From contig CAVSND010000009.1 of assembly GCA_963729215.1 (NCBI GenBank), positions 248,001 through 312,000 of the forward strand: DNA of 64,000 nucleotides, given 5' to 3'. A program made the position numbers and the translations under genes. How positions within the stretch are numbered: position 1 is the first letter of the stretch; each line of letters opens with the position of its first letter. This document shows positions 34,194 through 44,747 of the stretch, piece by piece. Source of the DNA: CAVQJU01 sp963729215. Its GTDB lineage: Bacteria; Acidobacteriota; Vicinamibacteria; Vicinamibacterales; CAVVIG01. The notes beneath the pieces were generated by a model, which saw only the letters and a list, made by a program, of their open reading frames with translations, was not told where the DNA came from and made no database searches.

Positions 34194-34394
34194 GGGTCCG
34201 AATTCTAACCGAGAATCCGTGTGACCCCGCGGGCAACCCCACGCAGGCACGTGCAGTCCCTCCGCGACCCACGCCCCCGTGAACGTCCGACGGCTTTGTT
34301 ATTGGGCTCTGCGGTTTGCAACGCGACGCGTGGGCCAGCGCGCGAACGCGCGTGCAGCTTCGGGCAGGCACCGCACTTGCTGACTCAACGAGCC

Positions 34395-34616
34395 ATGGTC
34401 AGCTTCTTCAATCTTGGTCCGTACGCCAGTGTCCGCGTCGAGTTGACGGCAGTGACGCCAACCGGACCCTATCGCCTGGAAGTCGATCACCCGGCGAAGA
34501 CGCTGGTCGAATACTTCGAAACGCCGTTTGCTGCCCTCGTCCGCCACGCAGAAATCGAATCGGCGCTCTCCGGCAAGCCCTCGACGATGACGCCAACCGC
34601 AGCCGCGACGGTCTGA
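34395..34616 (+). CDS. Small hypothetical protein, 73 aa
   Basis: From the ATG at 34395: MVSFFNLGPYASVRVELTAV, then GPYRLEVDHPAKTLVEYFET and a Thr/Ala-rich end. The middle could be a small beta-hairpin plus helix. No Shine-Dalgarno sequence and no recognised family. It precedes another small frame by 13 nt. Confidence 0.4.
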   Translation: MVSFFNLGPYASVRVELTAVTPTGPYRLEVDHPAKTLVEYFETPFAALVRHAEIESALSGKPSTMTPTAAATV

Positions 34617-34629
34617 GGCACGAGGCTCG

Positions 34630-34836
34630 ATGCGGCTGCCCAGGCGCGCGGACACGGCTCTCGCGCACGAGGTGTATCCGCGTCAGCCGTCCAACGATCC
34701 CGGGGACCTACCGCAGAGCCGCCGCTCGGTCGCGCGGCAGACTGACGTCACCGAGGATCACGAGGTGGATGACGCCGAGGTGGTGGAGATGCTGCAGGCC
34801 GTGCTGGCCCGGAAGCTCCGCGAGTTCGGCGAGTAG
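34630..34836 (+). CDS. Small hypothetical protein, 68 aa
   Basis: GAGG 4 nt before the ATG gives weak support. The N-terminal half is Arg/Pro-rich. The C-terminal ~25 residues (DDAEVVEMLQAVLARKLREF) look like an amphipathic helix. Its TAG stop is followed at once by repeat family I. Family unknown. Confidence 0.35.
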   Translation: MRLPRRADTALAHEVYPRQPSNDPGDLPQSRRSVARQTDVTEDHEVDDAEVVEMLQAVLARKLREFGE

Positions 34837-34837
34837 C

Positions 34838-34960
34838 CGGCAGGGCGCCGAAAAACACGCCCTGAACGTAGAACGCAAAATGTAAAACGAGGAAATCCGG
34901 CGTATTTTTCGTTCTACGTTTTGTGTTCTACGTTCGGGCTGCGTTTTCAGCAGCCCTGCT
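34838..34960. repeat. Dispersed intergenic palindrome, family I, copy 3 (complete, ~123 bp)
   Basis: A long imperfect inverted repeat: left arm CAGGGCGCCGAAAAACACG, CCCTGAACGTAGAACGCAAA...; right arm the complement of CTGCTGAAAACGCAGCCC, GAACGTAGAACACAAAACG... . Arms are ~50 bp with a ~10-nt loop. Both flanking genes end exactly at its edges (TAG at 34836 on plus, TAG at 34959 on minus), so it would act as a large bidirectional hairpin between convergent genes. Confidence 0.8.
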
Positions 34961-36632
34961 ACGGCGGGAACCCGACGATCTCGTATAACCGCGTCCCTTC
35001 GTCCATGTATAGCGGCCGCATGTACGGCTCGAACTGTTTCAGCCGAGCCAGCACCTCGTTGCGGTTCTGCGTGTTGTAGCCGTACATATGGAATACCGCG
35101 TAGCGCACGCGGTTCGGCTCGAGCAGCTTGAACGAATCGCGGCTCGGAAACGGCGCGAGCGTCAGGACGTGTTCCATGAAATCCGGCGGGATGAAATCGC
35201 TGTAACCGTTGACGAGCGGCATCCAGTGCGCCGTCGAAGCTACCATGTACTTCGAATGCTGAAACAACCCGACCTCGGGATAGAAGAACGGCATCTCGAT
35301 GACGGCCCCGCGGGGCACGGCCGCCAGTACGCGATACACGTTTTCGACCGGCGGCACGTCGGGCATCCTGAAGGGGACGATCAATTCCACCGCCGCGAAG
35401 GCCGCAATGCCCATCGCCGCGATGCTTGCGCGTCGCCTGTCGCGCAGGCCGCTGAGTAACGTGGACACGGCGGCCCCCGCCAGCACCGACAAGGCAAAAT
35501 CGACCAGGACGCCGAAGCGCGCCGGCGCTCTCAGCCAGGCGAACATCGGCAGCGTCTTGTACAGAACCGAATACAAGTAAGCCGTGGGCCCGAAAGACGC
35601 CCAGAACGCGAGCACCGCCAGCCCGCCGTACAGGACCACGACCTCTCCTCGACGACAGCGCCGGGCGATCCAGATTCCTGCCACGCCGAGAATCGTGGCG
35701 GTGAAACCCGGGAACACAACGTCGCTCCAGGGCGGAAGGTACTTCAGCATCCAGCCATGGGCGTACGCCGCACTCGCCAGATAGGCACTCCAATTGGCCG
35801 AGTACCGCAACGCTTCGTCCAGCGACCGGCCGAAGCCGTCGTGACGCCGAAGGTCGAGGTACGGCATGAACGCCGGCGTGACCAGCACCACGGCGGTCAT
35901 CCCCGCAACCACCAGCGCCATCCAGAGTGGCCGGCTGGTCCAGAGTCCCCGCATGGTGGCGACGGCGAGCACACCGCAGCCGACCATCAGAATCGCGAAG
36001 ACACCGTAATAGCCGCAACCGAGCGCCGTCGCGGTCATCGTCGCGCCCAGCACGGCGCCTCGGCCGGCCGACGGTCGCTCGACGAGCCGATGGAAGGCGA
36101 GCATCGTGAAGGGCAACCCGGCGGTCATGAGCAACTGGATGTGGGGCTGGTGCGAGAACACGAAGGGACAGAACGCAAAACAGATCGCGGAAACCACCGC
36201 GCCGCGGCGGTCGCGGGTCAGGTGGCGAACCAGGTAGTACATGCCGACCGCCGTCAGCAGGAATGCCATCAACACGACGGAGTTGTGGGCGGCGTAGGGG
36301 TTTCCCGTGGCCCAATAGGCGGGGATCGCGAGTGCGCCTGCGGCCAGATTGGCTTCGGAATAGGCCAGGGTACCGGTGTGCGGATAAAAGATATTCGCGT
36401 CGAACACGTGGCGGGGATCGGCGACCAGCGTCCGCGCAACCCAGGCGACGTTCCAGATCGAGAACTGGCCGTCTCCGTTGTCCACGCGGCCAACGTGTCC
36501 CAGGTTGAACGCGAAGGGGTACGTCAACGCGACGGTGAGCGCCGCGGCTGCGCCCGCCACACACAACAGTTCGATGAAGCCGCCTCGCGCGTGACCGTCC
36601 TGTGGAGACGCGGCGGCAACTGCGCTGTTCAT
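34959..36632 (-). CDS. GT-C-like polytopic membrane protein, 557 aa
   Basis: About 11 membrane segments with an early acidic motif (NGDGQFSIWNVAWVARTLVA, near residue 52), then ANIFYPHTGTLAYSEANLAA. The layout resembles GT-C glycosyltransferases that use polyprenyl-phosphate sugars. The C-terminal ~170 residues are soluble and probably periplasmic (FYPEVGLFQHSKYMVASTAH). Start ATG at 36632 overlaps the upstream gene's stop (ATGA). Sugar and acceptor unknown; assignment rests on topology and the acidic loop. Confidence 0.7.
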   Translation of the reverse strand: MNSAVAAASPQDGHARGGFIELLCVAGAAAALTVALTYPFAFNLGHVGRVDNGDGQFSIWNVAWVARTLVADPRHVFDANIFYPHTGTLAYSEANLAAGALAIPAYWATGNPYAAHNSVVLMAFLLTAVGMYYLVRHLTRDRRGAVVSAICFAFCPFVFSHQPHIQLLMTAGLPFTMLAFHRLVERPSAGRGAVLGATMTATALGCGYYGVFAILMVGCGVLAVATMRGLWTSRPLWMALVVAGMTAVVLVTPAFMPYLDLRRHDGFGRSLDEALRYSANWSAYLASAAYAHGWMLKYLPPWSDVVFPGFTATILGVAGIWIARRCRRGEVVVLYGGLAVLAFWASFGPTAYLYSVLYKTLPMFAWLRAPARFGVLVDFALSVLAGAAVSTLLSGLRDRRRASIAAMGIAAFAAVELIVPFRMPDVPPVENVYRVLAAVPRGAVIEMPFFYPEVGLFQHSKYMVASTAHWMPLVNGYSDFIPPDFMEHVLTLAPFPSRDSFKLLEPNRVRYAVFHMYGYNTQNRNEVLARLKQFEPYMRPLYMDEGTRLYEIVGFPP

Positions 36633-38572
36633 CGATCGGGCGAAGCGAGCACCGCGGTGAACCGGATCATCACACCCAGGTTCCGCTTGTCATCCGACGA
36701 CGGCACCCTCAGATGCTCGGTGAAGGCTTCACTCGAACGGACGGACAGCAGGTACGCGTAACTCTTCAACCCCCGTACACCCGATGCCGGGACGTCAATG
36801 GATGCAACCTGGCCGGGCACGATCGGGACCGTGGAGGCCCGCCCGCCGGCAGAGACCGTAAAGACGGTCCGAATGGGCGATTCGGCCGTCATTTTCAAGT
36901 GATCGAGCGGACGCTCGGTGCGCACGATGATGTCCGAGCGGCCACTGCCCGAGACCCACACCACTTTTGGTTCGATCGCCGTGCTGTCCGGGATGTACGA
37001 ATGCGTGTCGAGGAAATACAGCAGGACGACGGGGTTCTGTGAGTAGAGGACGTGTGCCCGCGATACATCGAGCGCGACCGGCAGATCGTTGGCCATCGTC
37101 AGCTCGACGGGAAGCCGCCGTGCCGCGCCACGTTCCGTCGATTGGATCGGAAATTTCGCCGCCACGAACGGGTTCAGCACAAGGTGAGCCGTGAACAGCG
37201 CGCCGCCCGCCCAGGCGATCAGCGACGGCGCCATCGACACCATCGGGGGCGTGAGGAAGAAGACGACCGGGTAAAGATTGAGAAAATACCGATTGCCGAC
37301 AGGCCCTCCTCCCCCGCTCCATGTGTAAGGGAAGAAGACCAGCAGCAGGAGCGTCGAGGCCGCGAGGCCGAGGAATGTCAAAACCCGCCAGGCATCGAAC
37401 TTCCGGGACACCAGCCACAACAGGATCGCGACAGCACCGGGGAAGAAGTACGGCACGAACCCGAAATGCCGGCCGACGAGGAAATACTCGACGTTGTGGG
37501 CGAAGCGGTTCGGAAACTCCGACGGATCGAGCACGTTGTCGGCGTCCGAATCGTTCGTCGTCATCTCGACGCTCTGGCGCGCCTGCGCCAGCTGCTCCCA
37601 GGTATGCTCTGGCGAATCGAACGGGAAGTTCGTGTAGAACGTCCGGCGATCGCCGCCCTGGTAGTTGAACTCCCCCGAACTGAGCGCGTTGACACCAAAC
37701 AGGCCCGCGACCGTGAGGGCGAATACCGTACCGACGACCAGCCCGGCCCCGAACCGCCGGCGGAGCCACCACAGCAGGACAGGCGGGCCGATAAGCAGGA
37801 AATTCAGCGGTTTCGAGAACGTCGCGAAACCGAGCAGGACGGCGGCCGCAATATCGCTCCAGGCGATGTCGGTGCCTCTGGTATCGTTCGTCGCCGCCAC
37901 TTCCTTGTACAACCACGCGAAGTACCCGAAGAACACGAGCGCGAAGTTGAACAGGTCCGACGTCATGAAGACGGCGTACACGGGAACGACGGTCGCGCCT
38001 ACGAAGGCCAGGGTAAACGCCAGCGCGGGGCCTGGCCGGGCGCGCGCGACGAGAAACTGGTACCCGCACACGCAGATGCCGAACAGAAGCAGGACATTGA
38101 AGACGAGAAACCCGTTCAGGCCCAGCACTCTGACGAACGGCGCCACGGCGATTGCGTACAGCAGCGCCTTGCCGAAATACAGGCGGTCGGCCCTCCGGTC
38201 GGGCGTGCGGCTGATGTGCACGAACGGCGAGGACCCGTTCACGCGAACATGCCATTGCTTGCCGCGCTTCAGGAAAATGCCGTCAGGTCCCCAGCGGTAC
38301 AGCCCCCAATATCGTTCGAGGTCGCGCCGCTCGTACGTGAGATCATGGTCGAAGGCCACACTGAGCGCCATCGAGACATAGGTGGCTTCGTCACCCTTGT
38401 TCCCGAACCCGGTTTTGACGACATCGACGGAAATCGCGGCGGCGAGCGAGACGATCAGGAGGACGGCGGCGATCCACCGGGCACCGTGTCCGCTGGTGCC
38501 GGCGGCCGATGAGCCCGACGTCAACGAAGCCGCGGGCTCACGGCCAGGAGGTTCCAACGCAGACACGCGCAC
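36629..38572 (-). CDS. GT-C-like polytopic membrane protein, 647 aa
   Basis: N-terminal helix then GFGNKGDEATYVSMALSVAF, an acidic GDE loop typical of GT-C/PMT-like enzymes, and about 10 further membrane segments. A C-terminal ~170-residue extracytoplasmic domain (PIVPGQVASIDVPASGVRGL) looks beta-rich. GTG start at 38572; a second GTG two codons later would fit a leaderless start from the TATTAT box just upstream. Its stop overlaps the start of the next gene (ATGA). Divergent from the deacetylase operon. Confidence 0.7.
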   Translation of the reverse strand: MRVSALEPPGREPAASLTSGSSAAGTSGHGARWIAAVLLIVSLAAAISVDVVKTGFGNKGDEATYVSMALSVAFDHDLTYERRDLERYWGLYRWGPDGIFLKRGKQWHVRVNGSSPFVHISRTPDRRADRLYFGKALLYAIAVAPFVRVLGLNGFLVFNVLLLFGICVCGYQFLVARARPGPALAFTLAFVGATVVPVYAVFMTSDLFNFALVFFGYFAWLYKEVAATNDTRGTDIAWSDIAAAVLLGFATFSKPLNFLLIGPPVLLWWLRRRFGAGLVVGTVFALTVAGLFGVNALSSGEFNYQGGDRRTFYTNFPFDSPEHTWEQLAQARQSVEMTTNDSDADNVLDPSEFPNRFAHNVEYFLVGRHFGFVPYFFPGAVAILLWLVSRKFDAWRVLTFLGLAASTLLLLVFFPYTWSGGGGPVGNRYFLNLYPVVFFLTPPMVSMAPSLIAWAGGALFTAHLVLNPFVAAKFPIQSTERGAARRLPVELTMANDLPVALDVSRAHVLYSQNPVVLLYFLDTHSYIPDSTAIEPKVVWVSGSGRSDIIVRTERPLDHLKMTAESPIRTVFTVSAGGRASTVPIVPGQVASIDVPASGVRGLKSYAYLLSVRSSEAFTEHLRVPSSDDKRNLGVMIRFTAVLASPDR

Positions 38573-38600
38573 ATAATAGAATAATCGGTGGCGATCGCCT

Positions 38601-39703
38601 ATGACGGCTGTGCCTTTCGCAGAACGCGGCGGCGCCGTGCGGGGATTGCTCGATCTCGCAACCGGCTGTTATCCGGCATTCCTCTTCGGAGGCCCGGTCG
38701 GCGCCCTGCCGGTATTTCATTTCCACGATGTGACACGCAACTGGCTGGAGCCCCGCCTGCAGTACCTCGTCGAGAATGGCTACCGCACGGTCACCTGCGA
38801 CGAGATCGCGCGGCTGGTCATCGACGGCGTGGACCCCGGACCGAAACGCGTGGCGTTGACGTTCGACGATGGCTGGGCAAGCGCGTGGACGGTGGCGATG
38901 CCCCTTCTGCAGCAACTGGGCTTGACGGCGATCCTCTTCGCGATTCCCGCCCGCATTTCCAACGCGGCTGCCGTCCGGCCGACGATCGCGAGCGATGCCG
39001 CAGACGCCGGTCCTGCGGCATCTCCCCCTTCGTGACATGGCCCGAACTGCGCGCCATGCACGCCAGCGGCGTGTTCGACATCCAGTCGCACACCCGCGCC
39101 CACGCCAAGGTCTTCTGCGACTCGGCCGTAACTGGTTTCGTGACCCCCGGATCCGCGGGCGATCCGCTCGACAAGCCGCTCGAATCCGCCAACGGCGCCA
39201 TTCGCTTCGTCGAGCCTGACGCGCTCGGCACGCCGCTCCACCTGACGCGGTCGCGGATGTCGGACGCACGGCGCTTTCTTCCGGACGATGCCACAGCCGA
39301 ACGGTGCCGCCAGTTCGTGGCGGACCACGGCGGCGCCGATTTTTTCGCGCGCCAGGGCTGGCGAAGCGAGCTGGAACGGCTGGCGCAAGGCAACGGCCGC
39401 TTCGAGACCGACGCTGAACGGGAGGCCGCGATCGAGGAGGAGATCCAGGAAGGCCGGACGCTGCTGAACGATGGCCTCGGCACGACAACGGTCCGGCACG
39501 TCGCCCTGCCATGGGGGATCGCGGGCACCGTCACCCGCCGCGCCCTCCGCGACAGCGCGTTTCTCACGGCGTTCGCCGAACAGCCCCTCAGGCGCCGGGG
39601 CGTGCGAGCCGGAGACGACCGCTACGGCCTGATGCGGCTGAACGGCAAGTTCCTCACGTGCCTGCCTGGCCGCGGACGGCAGTGGTTTGTGACCGCCGTT
39701 TGA
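38601..39703 (+). CDS. Polysaccharide deacetylase family protein (one frame break)
   Basis: NodB-type fold: VFHFHDVTRNWLEPRLQYLV, then RVALTFDDGWASAWTVAMPL with the FDDG metal-binding pair, and after the break FVTWPELRAMHASGVFDIQS followed by HTRAH, the H-x3-H of the active site. The frame slips near 39000, between SNAAAVRPTIASD and GISPFVTW. Restored length is about 367 aa. It would remove N-acetyl or related groups from a glycan. The gene opens an operon of five coupled genes, and its TGA overlaps the GT2 ATG (TGATG). A 10-bp palindrome GGCGATCGCC lies just upstream. Confidence 0.85.
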
Positions 39704-40752
39704 TGACCACTTTTCCCGCCGACGTCGACGTCGCGATCGTCACGTACAACAACCTCGACGTCCTGCCGGCGACGCTCACGGCGCTCGCCGGCGCGGGTTG
39801 TCCTCCGGACCGCATCACTGTCGTGGACGTGGCGAGCACGGACGGCACGGGCGAGTGGCTCGGCCGCGAATGGCCGGGAATCCGGGTGAGGCGCCTCAGC
39901 CGAAACGACGGTCCAAGTCCCGGACGCAACGTTGGAATCACCGAGGCCTCGCGGCGGTTCGTGATGCTGCTCGACGCAGATGTCCGGGTACAGCCGCACA
40001 CCGTGCAGCGGCTCCGTGACGCGATGGTCGCCGCGCCGTCGATCAAGGTCGGCAGCCCGATCGTGGTGCACGAGGACCGGCCCGACATCATTCAATACGC
40101 CGGCGGCAGCCTGCATTTCATCTGCGAAGCCATCAATCCGTGGCTGGATCGCCCGCTCGCCGACCGCGGGCCGGATGCGCAGGACATCAGCGCCGCCCCG
40201 ACCTGCGGCCTGCTGCTCGATCGGGAGGCGGCCATCGAGGTCGGGCTGTTCGACGAACGCTACTTCATCGGCAAGGAAGACGGCGACTTCACGCATCGGA
40301 TCTGCCTCGCGGGGTACAGGATTCTCGAGCTTCCCGAGGCGCTCGTCCTGCATCGCAGCCGTCCGCGCGGCACATGGCTGTTCTACTATCAAATCCGCAA
40401 CCGCTGGCACTTCATGCTGAAGAACTATCAGTGGCGGACGTTGATCGCCATCCTGCCCTGCCTGCTCATCCACGAGCCGCTGCAGCTGCTCGTGCTGCAC
40501 CTGCAGGGCCACGGGCGCGTGTACTGGAAATCGGTGGCGGGGCTGCTGGGCCTGTTGCCGGCCCTGCCGCGCGACCGCGGACTGATGCGGCGGATCCGCA
40601 AGGTGCCGGACGCTCGATTGCTCAAGAGCGACGCGCTGATCGTTCGCGGCGACCTCTCGCGCAACCCGCTGGTCCGCTTCGGCAAGGGGGGCTACGAACG
40701 CTTCCTGCGCGGCTACTGGCGCCTCGTCACCAGCACGGTGCTCGCCGGATGA
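39703..40752 (+). CDS. Family 2 glycosyltransferase (rhamnosyltransferase-like), 349 aa
   Basis: GT-A fold: VDVAIVTYNNLDVLPATLTA, VDVASTDGTGEWL, NVGITEASRRFVMLLDADVR (DxD region) and FDERYFIGKEDGDFTHRICL. The C-terminal ~130 residues contain helices that may touch the membrane (LIAILPCLLIHEPLQLLVLH). It is coupled upstream by TGATG and downstream by ATGA. Transfers a sugar to a lipid-linked or glycan acceptor; donor not determinable. Confidence 0.9.
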   Translation: MTTFPADVDVAIVTYNNLDVLPATLTALAGAGCPPDRITVVDVASTDGTGEWLGREWPGIRVRRLSRNDGPSPGRNVGITEASRRFVMLLDADVRVQPHTVQRLRDAMVAAPSIKVGSPIVVHEDRPDIIQYAGGSLHFICEAINPWLDRPLADRGPDAQDISAAPTCGLLLDREAAIEVGLFDERYFIGKEDGDFTHRICLAGYRILELPEALVLHRSRPRGTWLFYYQIRNRWHFMLKNYQWRTLIAILPCLLIHEPLQLLVLHLQGHGRVYWKSVAGLLGLLPALPRDRGLMRRIRKVPDARLLKSDALIVRGDLSRNPLVRFGKGGYERFLRGYWRLVTSTVLAG

Positions 40753-41915
40753 ACCCCCGCGTCGTGGTGCTGACGACTTACTTCAGGCCCATTATCGGCG
40801 GCGTTGAAAGCAACGCGGAGCGGCTTGCCCGGTATCTGCAGGCCAATGATTTCGGCGTTCGGGTCGTGACCAAGCGAATCGGCGCAGCGCTCGCGGACCG
40901 GGAAACGATGGACGGCGTGCCGGTCGAACGCATCGGCCCGTACGGCGAGCGATCGGCATCGGGCAAATGGCGTCTGCTGCCCTCGCTGTATCGATGGCTC
41001 GTTCGCAACAAGGCGAACTACGACGTCGCGTGCTGCGTGGACTATCGCGGAGTGGGTGTCGCCGCGGTGGCTGCGCGGGCCACAACCGGCCGGCCGGTCG
41101 TGCTGCAGGCCCAGACGCCGGGGAACCTGCTCGAAACATCGTTGGGGGCGCGGGCGGTGATCGCCATCTACCGCCGGGCTGACGCGTTCGCCTGCATTTC
41201 GCACGGGCTCGAGCGCGAAGCCATCGCCGCAGGCGTCCCGGCCGAGCGGGTCCACTTCATCCCGAACCCCGTCGACCTTACACGCTTCAGGCCTGCAACG
41301 GACGACGAGCGGCAGGCTTTGCGGAACGGACTGTCAATTCCCGCCGGGGCCGTCGTGTGTCTGTTCGTCGGGCGCCTCAGCCGCGAAAAGGGCGTGATGG
41401 ATCTCATGCACGCGTGGAACGAGGTGCAGCCCGCGAACGCGGTACTCCTCATGGCGGGCCCGGACATGACGAACCATCCGTGGAATGAGGGACCTGCGGC
41501 GCGGGCGTTCGTAGACCGCCACAGCCTGAGCGCGTCCGTACGTTTTCTCGGTCCGATCGGGAATGTCGCGCCGCTGCTGCAGGCCGCGGATGTCGTCATC
41601 CAGCCGTCACATTTCGAAGCCCTTGGCCTGTCCGCCGTCGAGGCCCTCGCCACCGGCGTGCCTGTGATCGCGTCTGCCGTCGGCGGCCTGCTCGACTTCA
41701 TCGCGGACGGCCGCAACGGCACGCTGTGTCCGCCACACAATCCGACCGCGCTGGCCGCCGCTATCCGCACGCTGCTGACCGACCAGGCGTTCAGGCTTCA
41801 GGTATCAGCTCGCGCGCGCGAGTCCGTCGTCGACCAGTACGACGAGCAGAAGGTCTTTGCGCGGTTCGGGGATCTGCTTCGCCATGTCGCCGCCAGCCCT
41901 GCCCAGCCGGCCTGA
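40749..41915 (+). CDS. Family 4 glycosyltransferase, 388 aa
   Basis: GT-B fold: an N-domain beginning VVVLTTYFRPIIGGVESNAE with the glycine-rich loop, VHFIPNPVDLTRFRPATDDE, and the C-domain FVGRLSREKGVMDLMHAWNE then QPSHFEALGLSAVEALATG, matching the E-x7-E motif of GT4. Retaining transferase, cytoplasmic face. Coupled on both sides (ATGA, TGATG). Confidence 0.93.
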   Translation: MNPRVVVLTTYFRPIIGGVESNAERLARYLQANDFGVRVVTKRIGAALADRETMDGVPVERIGPYGERSASGKWRLLPSLYRWLVRNKANYDVACCVDYRGVGVAAVAARATTGRPVVLQAQTPGNLLETSLGARAVIAIYRRADAFACISHGLEREAIAAGVPAERVHFIPNPVDLTRFRPATDDERQALRNGLSIPAGAVVCLFVGRLSREKGVMDLMHAWNEVQPANAVLLMAGPDMTNHPWNEGPAARAFVDRHSLSASVRFLGPIGNVAPLLQAADVVIQPSHFEALGLSAVEALATGVPVIASAVGGLLDFIADGRNGTLCPPHNPTALAAAIRTLLTDQAFRLQVSARARESVVDQYDEQKVFARFGDLLRHVAASPAQPA

Positions 41916-43159
41916 TGCGCACCGCCCTTCGCCAGCGGCTCCCGTTCCTCGTCGACAGCGGCTACGCGACGCTCACCGCCGGCAGCGCGGGACTGCTCCT
42001 TGTCCTGCTGACGATTGCCGCGCGATTTCTCTCGGCGGACGACTACGGGCGATTCCGGTTTGCGCTTGCGCTGACAACGATCGTTGAAACCATCATGGAT
42101 CTTGGCCTGAGCCAGATCACCGTGCGATCAGTGGCGCGCGACCGGACGTCCGCGGATCGGCTGTTTCCGCAGGTGCTTGGCGTCAAACTGGTCTGGGTCG
42201 CCGTCGGGCTCGCGCTCCTGGTCGTCCTCGCGCCGCTCCTGCGATCCGATCCGGTGATCATCCGGCTGTGTTACGCGCTGGGAATCTCTTCGGCCGTCCG
42301 GTCCTATCTGCTCACGGCCCGGGGCCTCCTGCAAGGTCTTCAGCGATTCGATCTCGAGGCGCTGGCCGTCGTCTCCGATCGCGTCCTACTGCTCGTCGCT
42401 GGCGGCGCCGCGCTCTGGGCAGGGTACGGTCTGGTTGGCCTCGCAGTCGCCTTCGTGGGATCTCGCCTGTTGATGCTCGGCGCGGTCCAGATTCTGCTTC
42501 GTCGTGTCGTCGCCCGGGTCCTTCCCGCGTTCGATCGCGACGCCTGGCGCGATATTCAGGCTGCCGCGCTGCCGCTCGGCTTCTTCATGATTGCGCTCAA
42601 CACGTACACGTACGTTGACACGGTTATACTCGGCCTCATGCGCACCGACGCCGAAGTCGGCTGGTACGCAGCGGCGTATAGCCTCTACGAAGGCCTCACC
42701 TACGCGCCGTCGATCCTCGCCGCGGTTCTCACCCCAAGGCTCTCGGCGCTCTTCACCCGCGATCGCGCGGCCCATCGATCGCTGCTCACCCGGGCTCTCG
42801 TCATCTCCGTGGCGCTCGCCATCGTGCTCGGCGGCGTCGCCGCGTTTGCCGCCGCACCGATCGTCGCGCTGCTGTTCGGCGGCCGATACGCCCCGGCCGT
42901 GCGGCCGCTGCAGATTCTTGCGGCCGGCTCGGTGTTCGTCTTCGCGACCTGGATCCTGCACGCGGCGGCCATCTCGACGAACCTCGATCGCCGCCTGCTG
43001 CTGACGACCGCCATCGGGCTGGCCGCGAACGTGGCGTTCAACATCGTGCTGATCCCGCGATACGGCATCAGCGGCGCCGCGTGGGCGACGGTCGTCGCCG
43101 AAGGCCTGACCGTATTCCTTTTGATCGTGCAGCTCCAGCGCAGGCTGCGACGCCCATGA
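41915..43159 (+). CDS. Wzx-like oligosaccharide flippase, 414 aa
   Basis: About 12 membrane segments in two similar halves, as in the MOP/polysaccharide-transporter superfamily. Typical segments: FRFALALTTIVETIMDLGLS, TYTYVDTVILGLMRTDAEVG (the YVD...LG motif seen in Wzx proteins), AYSLYEGLTYAPSILAAVLT. It would flip a lipid-linked glycan made by the preceding transferases. Coupled on both sides (TGATG, ATGA). Confidence 0.88.
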   Translation: MRTALRQRLPFLVDSGYATLTAGSAGLLLVLLTIAARFLSADDYGRFRFALALTTIVETIMDLGLSQITVRSVARDRTSADRLFPQVLGVKLVWVAVGLALLVVLAPLLRSDPVIIRLCYALGISSAVRSYLLTARGLLQGLQRFDLEALAVVSDRVLLLVAGGAALWAGYGLVGLAVAFVGSRLLMLGAVQILLRRVVARVLPAFDRDAWRDIQAAALPLGFFMIALNTYTYVDTVILGLMRTDAEVGWYAAAYSLYEGLTYAPSILAAVLTPRLSALFTRDRAAHRSLLTRALVISVALAIVLGGVAAFAAAPIVALLFGGRYAPAVRPLQILAAGSVFVFATWILHAAAISTNLDRRLLLTTAIGLAANVAFNIVLIPRYGISGAAWATVVAEGLTVFLLIVQLQRRLRRP

Positions 43160-44747
43160 CTCGGCCACGGTCCGATCGCAGCCTCTTCTTCATCCTTGGC
43201 TTTGCGCTGCTCGCTTCGTACGCCTACTTCTACCAGGGCGGCGGTTGGAACCAGAACTCGCGTTTCGCGCTCGTGCGCGCGATGACGGAGCACAACACGC
43301 TTCAGATCGACGCGTACAGGCAGGCCACCGGCGACCGTGCGGTCTGGAACGGCCACTTCTACTCCGACAAGGCCCCCGGGGCTTCGCTGCTGGCGTTCGT
43401 GCCCGTGGAAGCCGTACGGGCGCTGAACATCGCAACTGGGATCGAGCCCGGATTCCGATGCCGACATTACGCGGACGTCCTACGCGGCAACCGTCGCCGT
43501 GTCAGGCCTGTTCACCGTGGCTGCCGCCCTTGGCGTGCTGTGGCTGTCGCTTTCATGGGGCTACTCGCGTGGAGCCGCACTGTTTGCGGCAACCACCTAC
43601 GGTGTCGCCACGCCCGCGTGGTGCTATGCCACGCTGTTCATGGGCCACGGCCTGTGCGCAGGATGTCTGATGATTGCCTTTGCGGCAGCCGTCGCGATCG
43701 GCAGCGCGCCGCCGGAGCGGACGTCCGGACTCGCCTGGGCAGTCGGACTCTTCAGCGGCTGGGCCGTCGTCTCGGAATTTCCGGCCGCGGTGCCAGTGTT
43801 GTTTATCTGCGCGCTGGTCCTGGCCACGCTCTCCAGCTCCGGGCACCACCGCAGTACATGGCGACGCGTCGTGACGCGCGTGGCGGCGGGCGGCGCGATC
43901 GCAGGCGCCATCCTTCTCGCGTATAACACGGCGGCGTTCGGGTCGCCGTTCCATCTCGGCTACGCGAGTGAGGAAGGATTCGAGCAGTTGCACAGGGGGC
44001 TGTTCGGCATCTCGCGGCCGGAGTGGTGGCGGGTGCGCGAGATCCTGATCGGCAGCTATCGCGGTCTGCTGCCCATCGCACCATTGGTCGCGGTAATGCC
44101 GATCGGGCTCGGATTGCTGGCGGCCCGGCGAAAAACGCCTGCACTGGTCGCCGCGGCCATCGCCGTCTTCTATCTCGTCCTCAATGCGTCGTACTTCTAC
44201 TGGGAAGGCGGATGGGCCTTCGGACCCCGTCAGGTCATGCCCGCGCTGCCCGTTTCTCGCGCTCGGCCTTGCGCCGCTCTGGGACCGCTGGCGAACCGCT
44301 GGCCGCGTGGTGCTCGCTGGCGGCTGGATCTGGGGAGCGGCGCTGACGCTGATCGCCGTCTCGACCACGCCGCAGCCACCGGCCTCGATCATGCGGCCCG
44401 TCACCGAGCTGATGGTCCCAGCCTTCCTCGAAGGCCATCTGGCACTGAACAACCAGCGGTTCACGGACTTGCGCGGCGACGAATACGCGATCTGGCGGCA
44501 CGCCGATCCGACCGTGAGCTGGAATCTCGGCATGCCGATGGGTTTGACCGGCCGCGCCAGCCTCGTGCCGCTCGGCATCGTCTGGCTGGTCTGCGGAGCG
44601 TGGCTGGTGTCGGCTCGCCCGCCTCAGCGGCGGCGCGGCGGGACAGAGAACGACAGACCGCGCGCCGGGCTCGCGGAGCTAGCGACAGGCGCCGGCCCCT
44701 CGAGCGTCTGCCTGATCGTCGCAAAAAATGTGTCGGCGATCCGGTGA
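43156..44747 (+). CDS. GT-C-like membrane protein (two frame breaks)
   Basis: N-terminus SLFFILGFALLASYAYFYQG with GGWNQNSRFALVRAM, then membrane segments and a C-terminal extracytoplasmic segment. The frame slips near 43455 (resuming SGLFTVAAALGVLWLSLSW) and near 44250, where one extra C separates VMPALP from FLALGLAPLW. Restored length is about 530 aa. Last gene of the coupled glycan operon. Its final ~124 nt overlap the 3' end of the convergent SGNH gene at 44624; the translated overlap is Arg-rich and may not be functional protein. Confidence 0.7.

Noticed and set aside
37052..38512. 486-codon plus-strand frame over a GT-C gene
   Set aside because: Highly charged (RDRRE-type) shadow, antisense to membrane segments.
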